From contig JBITNC010000001.1 in assembly GCA_050084985.1 (NCBI GenBank), positions 109,678,001 to 109,742,000 of the forward strand: a stretch of 64,000 nucleotides of DNA, in the 5' to 3' direction. Under the pieces are notes generated by a model, which was given only the letters and a program-made list of their open reading frames with translations, ran no database searches and was not told where the DNA came from. How positions within the stretch are numbered: the stretch's first letter is position 1; each line of letters starts with the position of its first letter. Shown piece by piece: positions 56,131 through 64,000 of this stretch. Both the position numbers and the translations under genes were made by a program. The stretch comes from Nageia nagi (taxonomy: Eukaryota > Pinophyta).

Positions 56131-57359
56131 GAAGGTTGTCCTTTTTCTATTTAAGCAATACTTATTCTATCTCTTTTAACCATTTTGTTACCTCATTATA
56201 TTCTTTACCCATTTTTGGTTGAATTTTAGCTGAAATAATTTTAGGATTATTTTCTTCTTGATATCCTTGGAAGGCTTCTGGTAGTAATCTATAATAACCT
56301 TGATTATAAGGAACAACTTGTTGTTGTGGTTGTTCATAATTTACTATTGGTGTTTGAGGAACTTGTTGTGAAGTTCCCATTACTTGTAATGGTTATGGTA
56401 CTTGATAAGTTTGTTGTACATACTATGGTTGTTGTTGTTGAATCATAGGTTGATATTCTATCTTTTGACCCTAAGGTGGCATTTTTGTGATAAGTTGATG
56501 ATTTGATAATTTACCTTGCACTTAGAGATAAGATATAGCTTGTTGATTTGGTTGTTGAGTATATGATTATTATTGAAATTGTGAAACCACTTGTTGATTT
56601 TGAGATGGTTGAATGACTTGTGGATTTAGTTGCTAAATAAGTAAATACCTATTTTGAAATATAGGTTATTGTAATTAAACTTATGGTTGTTGATATGAAA
56701 TTTGATATTGATGTGGTGTTGTTTGAATTTGCTTTTATTTATACTTAAATCCAATCCTTATGTTGATTTGTAATAGGGATTTACTTATATGTTTTGTGCT
56801 TTTGATGTTAAGGTTTGTGTTTTTGGAATTTGTAGTATTGGTATTGTACTTTGAATTGGTTGACTTGTTGTATGAACAATACTAGCTTATTCTTGGTGCA
56901 TTGGTTATTTTCCTTTCTATTGCACCTGTACCACATGACCTCATGTTTGCACTTGTGGTCTTATAGGAGTTTGACTTTGTTGAGACATATACAATATATA
57001 TTCATATCTAGGTGTTTTAGGATTTTGATTTTCTTGTAGAATACCTAAATTATATTGTATTTGTGATGGCATTTGGAATTGTTGGATAATCATTGATGTA
57101 TTTTGCATTTGAGATGGAAATTGTTGTTGAATATCAAAAGCTTGTAATACAACCTAAGGATATCCTATTTGTTGAAAAGGTATTGGATATTGTTGAGTAA
57201 ATTTAATTAACTCTTGTTCCTTTTTTCTTCTAAAGCTCAATCATATTCTTGTAAATTTTGTTGAAACTCTTCTTGTGTAAGTTTTGGTAATTCATTTTCC
57301 TTTGTATGTATATATGGAGGAATTGGTTGTAATATTTATCATTTACTACTAGATTTTGG
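56131..57359 (-). pseudogene. Gln/Tyr/Pro-rich region before gag core of A
   Basis: Minus frames are dominated by CAA/CAT/CCA-type codons; for example 56162-56380 starts MGTSQQVPQTPIVNYEQPQQ. About 1.2 kb of caaca-type sequence. A long disordered Q-rich stretch is likely; F has one in the same place. Confidence 0.65.
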
Positions 57360-58096
57360 TAACTCTAATAATTTTTTAAATGGCATAATTTACAAATTTG
57401 AGTGCATTATTGATGTAACAAGATTTTTATAAGGGTTTTGTTTAGGTTGCAAAAGTTGATAAGGATTATAAAATGAAGTAAATCCTTCTAAATTTTGTGA
57501 CACAAGACTAGCTATATGTATAGATACCTTATCGTATATGTCTTGCATCACTCTTGAAATTATTGATGGTGTATAATCTAATCATCTAACATAAGAAAGA
57601 ACAAATGAACCATCTAGTAAATATTTCTTAACTTTTACATGCTTTGGTTTAAACACTCTCTTTTGTAATACATGGTCAACTATATGTGTACTTGATGGGA
57701 GTTTTAATTCATTTAGAATTCATACATCTGATTCTAAAGGTAATTCATCTAAATCATAATGAGTACCATACAAATAAATACTATGAATATGAGGAGAATT
57801 TTGAGATATATGTAATTGAGTTAATTTGTTTCTAGCTTCTATCAATGTAAGATCATGCTTCGTATATGTTTTTTGTGTTGTATTAAGTCTTTCATTATTT
57901 TTTTTTCAAAAGATTCTTGAATTGGATTAGTTTCAAAATATTTTGGATACACTTCTTGAAGTAATGGTGCAATATTTGATTCATAATGTGGAACTTGTTG
58001 TAGTGAATATAAACTAGTTCTATTTATTTCTTCTAAATTAATGGAACTTAGAACTTCTCTACCTGTTTGAGCTATTTGTGAATGAGTTTGGACCAT
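57360..58096 (-). pseudogene. N-terminal gag/ORF1 piece of A
   Basis: The 84-codon frame 57842-58096 starts MVQTHSQIAQTGREVLSSIN and contains LQQVPHYESNIAPLLQEVYP. It is probably the first codons of A's polyprotein or Ogre-type ORF1. No known domain; continues in broken frames to about 57360. Confidence 0.5.
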
Positions 58097-59600
58097 ATTT
58101 CAAAAAACATACAATGTAACTAAGCTATTTTTAAAAAAAATTTAGGATTTTTATGTGTATGAGAAAATAATTATGCATAAACATCCTACATGCATGCATA
58201 TACTTGTTGATATGTTTATCTTTTTTTTTAATGTAATTTAGTTTTTCCTAAATTTGTTGTTCTAGTTAGGTATTTTAATAGGGTAAGCTAGTATTACTAA
58301 AGGATATTTAAAGTGAAGTCATATATTGGTACTTAAAAAATATACTTATATTTAAAAAATAAAAATAAAATAAAATATAAAAGTCTCATGAAATGCAACT
58401 TAACAAATAAAATATACTTATGCAAACTATCCCTCCCAAGCATTCATGTCTATTTTTATCTTTATTTTAATGTGATACAAATAAAATTTTAATTAAATGA
58501 ATCTTGATATAAAAACCCCCATTATTCTTTTTAGTTATTATGTTAAGTGAGATTCATTAACCAACTTTAAATAAGATTCATTAACTCCTTCTAGCTATGG
58601 AATTATTATGTGCGGTAAATTACTTCTTCTTACTAGTCACATTCAAACTTTGACCTCCATTGGAGTGGTAAGGGAAGACTTAGAAAGAAGCCATTATGTG
58701 TAGATAAATTAATTAAAATAAGATTCAATTACTCCTCTAAGAGTCACATATCCCTTAAACCTCCATTGGAGTGGTAAGGGTAGACATCTTTAAGAGTGTT
58801 AATGTGAGGTTCATTTCAAAAGAAAGTGAATTTATTTCCTCTTTTGTTCTTTTTTTAGCTTGCTTAGGATCACTAATAGTGCAAGAGTAGAGGCCTACTT
58901 AGAAAATGAAAGTTTTAAATGTGAAAATGATCCCAAATAATTATTGTATTGTTTAATGATTTAACTACCCAAAATATTGATTCCTTTACCTTAAGTTCAT
59001 TCCAAGCTTAATTATGGTTCATTCACCCCTTACAATTGTGGAAGTAACTTAATTCAATTCTTTCCAAATTATATGAAAATATTAAAAGGGTTCATTTATT
59101 TTTTATTATCAAATCCATTCTAGTCACCTAAGATCATCTTTTAGCACAAAGGGAGAGCATATGTGGATAAGATAACAAAAGTTTTTTATATGAGTATAAC
59201 GATCCCTAAAAAAAAAGAAACCCCAAAAAATAATTAAATATTAAATAAATTTTCATATGTAAAATAATTTTAACATTTCATATATCCTTCTTTGTATGCA
59301 CTTTGAGGCAAAGAAATCATATGCAAATTGTATATTGTTTGTTTTTTTTTTCATTTAGTGCCTAGATGTCAAAATGTAAAAGGGTAGTGGCACTTGTAAT
59401 CTAATCACTAGCATTATGTTTGAGTCATTGACATTCATTATAAATCATTGATGTCTAGTTATGATTGCTAGCATTTATTATAGAGTTCTTGTAAAAACAT
59501 AGATTACAGAATTTAAAGTTAGTAGACTAGATAAATCAAATTGATAATAGATGATAGAGAAATTAGAATTAAATATGATAAAGCAACTCCTTATCTTCAA
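58097..59600 (-). other. Leader of A
   Basis: AT-rich non-coding. It includes an imperfect repeat with ctccattggagtggtaaggg at about 58650-58670 and 58752-58772. No frame or RNA gene. Confidence 0.45.
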
Positions 59601-59627
59601 AGGTTTAGGCCTACTTAGCACCAAAAA
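59601..59627 (-). other. Candidate primer-binding site of A
   Basis: Minus strand TTTTTGGTGCTAAGTAGGCC follows the 5' LTR within a few bases; the TGG start is right but the tRNA cannot be assigned because of decay. Confidence 0.5.
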
Positions 59628-60505
59628 TGTCAATCAAAAAATTAACCCTATTAGCTAATAAGACAAATATAGTTAATACAAACTAAAATTTTATTAATTT
59701 TCTAGAAGACCTTGGTATTAAAAATTTTAGATCACTAGATCCTATTGCCTTATGAAAGGGCTTTTTTCAAATGCATGTATAAAATAGGCTATTCAAGTAT
59801 ATGGATGGAAGGTCACTAGTGACCCTTATCAGAATGCTGGTGACTAAGGTGGAATGTTGATGCTAGATATCAATTCATTGGCATTTTTGTAACTTTGAAT
59901 TTTTTAACTAATTTGAACCACTCTCTCAAGTTCTAGCTTTTTATAATCTATATCTATGATGCCTTTGAATTTTGCTACATCTTAACACCTATAGACCCTA
60001 CATATATGCTCAAACAACACATTAAAACATACCTATACTTTTTGAAATATTAACATAAGGAAGAAAAGCATATAACAATAATCAAACTAAAGTAAACCTC
60101 ATAGCTCTATCTTTATTTTAGTAGCATAAGTATACTTCAATTTTTCCTAATTTTTTATTATCTATTTGCCTCATGTATTTACAAATTTTTTTTAATGGGC
60201 ATTTGTGGAATTCTAGAAGGCTAAAAAGGGGGAGTCAAAATTTATCACCAGCTTGAAATAACCAAAGGGATTTCATGTTTGGTGAAAATGCAAGTAATTA
60301 CTAACCCTCTTTATCCATACTTTTGCAAAGAGGATGAAACTTACAAATCATCTTCTATTTTTTGAGTTTTGATTTTTCTATTATAGAGTCATTCATGATC
60401 CTAAGTGGATGTTAATAACCTAAATTGATTACCAATGATTATGGCCTAATCATTAGCATTTTAAGTCTTTTGATTTTTTAATGTATAAGTGGATCATATT
60501 TTACA
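59628..60505 (-). repeat. 5' LTR of A (878 bp)
   Basis: Second copy of 25621-26467. It has the 38-bp segment (cactagtgacccttatc...) missing there. Confidence 0.83.
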
Positions 60506-60510
60506 TTAGG
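60506..60510. repeat. Probable TSD of element A, right copy (ttagg)
   Basis: Four of five bases match 25616-25620. Confidence 0.5.
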
Positions 60511-61599
60511 ATCCTCCTTTTAACGAGGTGGTCCTTGATGTGTTTTCTTACTGATAGTGGATTGTGTTAAGAGTTATGTTATTTTATCACAATCTTTCCC
60601 ATACTTATATTAAATGCTTGCTCTACTAATTCCAAAAAAGTAAGCAATTACTTAATGTTTGTAACTTGATTGCATTAGACTTGTTTGAATTATCCAAGTT
60701 ATGAGTAATATAGTAATATGTTTCACACAAGTATCTCTTCACTTATTGAATGACTATTTTCATATTTTTTATATTTTTCACATTTTCTTCTGAATGTGCA
60801 ATGACTTTATTTAATTCAATAATAACTTTTCTTATTCTTAAATTGAATGATCATTCTACTAATTCTAGAAAAGTAAAATATTCACTTAACTATTTTAAGC
60901 AAGATTAAGAATCTTGCTCAAGTTAATCAAGTTATAAGTAAGGAATGATATATCTTCTATATATTTTATTACACTTAGTTTATTTTACTTCTTTATTACA
61001 AGTACTTAGTTTCTTCAATAATATATTATACTACATATATGGAACAACATATCACATTTCTTTCACTAACTCAAATGCTGATTACTTTTTAAGTTTGTAA
61101 AAATATAACATTATCTAAGTATAAGAAATGAATTACTGCATATAGACTCGAAATTCATCTCATCACTTAAACAAGTATCAAAGAAATAAACACATATAAG
61201 CTAGATGCAAAATATTATATCTTATTATTGCAAAAGCTTCAAAATGCAACCCTCAAAATTCAGAGTGCTAAAGGGAGAGTTACAAATGAGGCCCTTTTGC
61301 CTTAAAGTATTGTCTAGAAGTAGTTAGGTTTGAAATAAAACCCTAAATCCTTTGATAAAACCTAACTAAATTAAGAAACCCTAATTAAATTATTATCAAA
61401 ATTTGGCTAAGTCTAAAAATTAGCCATCCCAAAAAATAATAAGTCTAAAAACTTTTAAAAATTAAACTAACTCTAAAGACTAAGGGGATAATAAATTTTC
61501 TAACATCCTTAATTCCCTTTACAATTTTGCTAAGAATCATAATAATGTTTCTTCAATTTGGTGTTGAATAAGGAGAAATCTAACCTATCAATTTTGCAA
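60511..61599. other. Right flank of A, non-coding
   Basis: AT-rich. A degenerate duplication is visible: ctactaattc(c/t)a(g)aaaagtaa near 60625 and 60855, each followed by caagttat(g/a)agtaa. 61230-61440 has ggcccttttgcctt and several aaaccctaa strings and could be part of an LTR. No F RT domain is seen here. Confidence 0.35.
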
Positions 61600-64000
61600 C
61601 CTTTTCCTTGATATCTCCTTTTGAGAAGTTTTGAACTCTATCATGACCTTCCATCAATCCTTAATATTGAGAGATAATTTTACTTGCTACCCATTTTTGG
61701 ATTTTTTGATGTGTAATTTTAACTTGAGATATCTATTAGAGATAGCATTCATATGCTACAAAGGCTTCCTTAGGATCTTTTGATTTTAATTTCCTTTCCA
61801 AGGGTTCTTTTAAACTTGTTTTAAATTCATCATCATTTTTCATTGGTTGGATTCATCAAGGGTTTGAATATCAAATCAATAATATCCCTTTTCTCTTGGT
61901 ATACTCTATCATTTTCTTCTTTAAATGCTTGGTACTATTGCTTTCTATTTTAAAACAATAAAAAAGGAACACAAAATCTTTGTAAAAATTTAATAATTTT
62001 TCATCAATAATAACCTCTCATTCAATTCTTACCACATTTTTTACTTCATCTAGACATTGATGTACAAATTTATTTATATTAGCTTCAATGCCATAAAATT
62101 AAAAAATGATATTATCAAGGTAAATGAGGTCATGTTATTAATTTGGGAATACTTTGGTTACTTTTTCAATTAATTTATTACTCCTCTTCTCAAATTCACA
62201 ACCTATTAGACTTCAATTCAACTTTGTCAACCCCAAATTCATCAAACTCCTCGAAAGTTTTCTTCATTTTCTTCATTTCACTTTTGAGCTTATTTACCTC
62301 TAATTTCTTTTCCTATGTTAATTTTATCAAATTATTTATTCCTTGATGTATAATGTATGCATTTGACTTAATTCCAAGTGGCCCAATGTCATACTCCATA
62401 GTGCTAACATTTATTTGTCTCTTATCCTTAGGTTTCCTAACATTGGTGGAAAGCTTGCTTACTCATAAGGTCTCTTTTCCAAATTCTACCACAGTTGGTA
62501 ATTTATGAGGAATAGGGATTAATTCTTTAGCTGTAGCTTTTGGTGCCTCTTCCTATTCACTTCCACTACTAATTTCATCAAGTCTTTTTAGGTATGCATT
62601 AATATCTTTATTTTTCATAAGATTCTTAGAGTTGAGATGATCAATGGTCATGTTGTCATCAATTGAGATAATTTACTTGTCATGTTCCTCTTATTTTCTT
62701 TTCTTTCTCCTCTTTTTATTCTCTTCTTCTTCTTCATCATCATAATCATCTCCTTTTCCATCATTTCCAACTACTCTAGATTAATGTTTAGATGACTTTT
62801 ATGAACTTGAAATTTTATGGGGAGTAAGAGCTTTCTTATTCTCAAACCAAGTGATAGGGCAATTTGTAGTTTGAGTAGATCCCTTATGGCTTATTGTTTA
62901 GAGATATTTAAAACTACCCATTTTTATGGGAGCCTTTAAGGGTGGAGGAAGAGTAAGTGGTGATCAAATCTAAGCTAGAAGAACCTTCATGAGAAATATG
63001 TACATTTTCTTTAATCTCCCCTTCTTCATTAGAATCAATGATATTTACATATTCTTCCTCCTCTTTTATGTGACTAGGATCTTGATATTCTTCAAATCCT
63101 TCTTTAGCTTTCTTATTACCCTGTTCTTATTATTATTCTTCTTCTTCTCCCATGTATTCAATGCTACAACTCCTTGATCTTGAGCTATGGCTAGATTTTG
63201 ATTGGTTTCATCATCTAAATTATTAGAGTTGCTAGAATAAATACTACTAGAAGAAGGATTTCTAATAGGGACTATAGTATGATTGCTTTCTCCACTTTAA
63301 AATTGAGATTTTGGGTATACTACTAATGTATTAATTTTTTTCAAAACACTAACTCCTTGCATTGAGATGAATTGGTTAAAGTTGGGATCCTTGGTAAAAT
63401 CAATCTTAGTTATTTTCTAAGCTAAAGGATGTGATGAGTGATTCTTAGTACTTACATATCTTGATAACCCTTGTTTGTTCACTCTTTCTTCTTGAGCTAA
63501 TTATTTTGAGATCATTTGAATCTCTAGCTCTGAATGCACATTTCTAAATTTCTCCAAATTGCTAAGGGATTGATGCTTGTAATTTATGTGAAACTTTTGA
63601 TAAAATGTATCAACTACTTTGGTTGGATCATAATTTATTTTTAGTTCATGCTTCTCAAAACCATACCCTTTGATTTTACACTTAATTATTTTAGCTTCTA
63701 GCCAGTTAGTATAGTAGTGCATGAAAAGGGGATGGGCATTTTGATGGGTGTTTCTTTCTTCTCTTTAGCAAATTTATCATGAAAATAAAAATCTATCTAA
63801 AAATTTCTAAAAAATCCATTTTGTTAGTGAGATATCATGACAATTTGAGGGGATCCACATCCATGCCAAACACTCTAATGTAACAATTATCAAATTCTTC
63901 TAAGTAGATATTAGTAAACCTTTTCAAAAAGCCATAGGCTTCAAGAGAAATTTTGGGCACATGTTGTGGTCCTTTCATCTCCTTAATTATGGAATATTCC
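61600..64000 (-). pseudogene. Unknown coding relic, minus strand, open at the window edge
   Basis: Broken frames carry protein-like sequence for about 2.4 kb. Upstream end: HVPKISLEAYGFLKRFTNIY; then KGYGFEKHELKINYDPTKVV and LEKFRNVHSELEIQMIS (open piece 63501-63722); a Lys/Glu/Asp-rich stretch (NKKRRKKRK near 62710); a coiled-coil-like KLEVNKLKSEMKKMKKTFEE (about 62250-62310); an end near LSILRIDGRS (61640). No enzyme motif. It may be an extra ORF of another retroelement, by analogy with B. Not recognised. Confidence 0.5.

Larger units (their letters stand above)
25621..60505 (-). mobile_element. Element A: Tat/Ogre-like retrotransposon holding nested B and C
   Basis: Similar LTRs at 25621-26467 and 59628-60505 bound 34.9 kb, of which about 15.8 kb is A's own sequence. 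Reading on the minus strand: 5' LTR, leader, Q/P-rich N-terminal region, gag, protease, linker, RT, RNase H, archaeal-type RNase H, integrase, element B, an antisense PMD gene, polypurine tract, 3' LTR. The length, dual RNase H and antisense extra gene fit the Ogre type. All A frames are decayed. Confidence 0.8.

Noticed and set aside
61600-64000. Possible endogenous pararetrovirus at the window end
   Set aside because: No movement-protein, coat-protein finger, protease or RT motif seen; the evidence does not support a viral call.

Overview
The window looks like a piece of a large, repeat-packed seed-plant genome, quite possibly a gymnosperm. It is AT-rich, I recognise no host gene, rRNA or tRNA gene, and almost every coding signal is a plant LTR-retrotransposon relic full of stop codons. 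The species cannot be named from the sequence. Most coding relics are Ty3/gypsy elements of the Tat/Ogre type, which carry two RNase H domains. One element is Ty1/copia. Older copies show mostly C/T and G/A differences, as expected after long cytosine methylation.

The main structure is a stack of insertions, each delimited by LTR pairs and target-site duplications (TSDs). From left to right: element D (503-7800, minus, TSD ATAAG) is an old gypsy element. Element F (plus, about 7.8 kb to 25.6 kb) is an old Tat/Ogre-like element with gag and protease. F is split by element E (9018-13559, plus, TSD GTAGA, non-autonomous) and by element G (18280-24930, minus, copia, TSD gtttt/gcttt). G's own 5' LTR is split by H, a solo LTR (23306-24444, TSD CATAC). 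At 25621 the outer element A begins (25621-60505, minus, LTRs 847 and 878 bp, TSD ttatg/ttagg). A holds element B (30764-49843, minus, LTRs 1332 and 1331 bp, TSD GGTAG), and B holds element C (39830-46156, plus, LTRs 858 and 857 bp, TSD ACGTG). Order of insertion was therefore A, then B, then C.

C is young: its LTRs differ at only a handful of bases. It keeps a 704-codon gag-protease frame but only a deleted stub of reverse transcriptase and no RNase H or integrase, so it must have used enzymes from a partner. D is an old relative of C with a full-length but dead pol: the LTR ends, TATA region, polypurine tract and gag/RT sequence match. Both carry 41-bp tandem arrays of small hairpins between coding region and 3' LTR. 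C additionally carries a scattered family of short GC-rich hairpins in its LTRs, at the gag end and after the pol stub.

Other unusual cargo: B has an archaeal-type RNase H upstream of reverse transcriptase and a long unknown sense ORF after integrase (32.1-35.7 kb). A has an antisense plant mobile domain (PMD) gene in its 3' part (27.2-29.5 kb). The last 2.4 kb hold an unrecognised minus-strand coding relic. Domain borders in decayed elements are approximate (tens of bases) because they were read from interrupted frames by eye.
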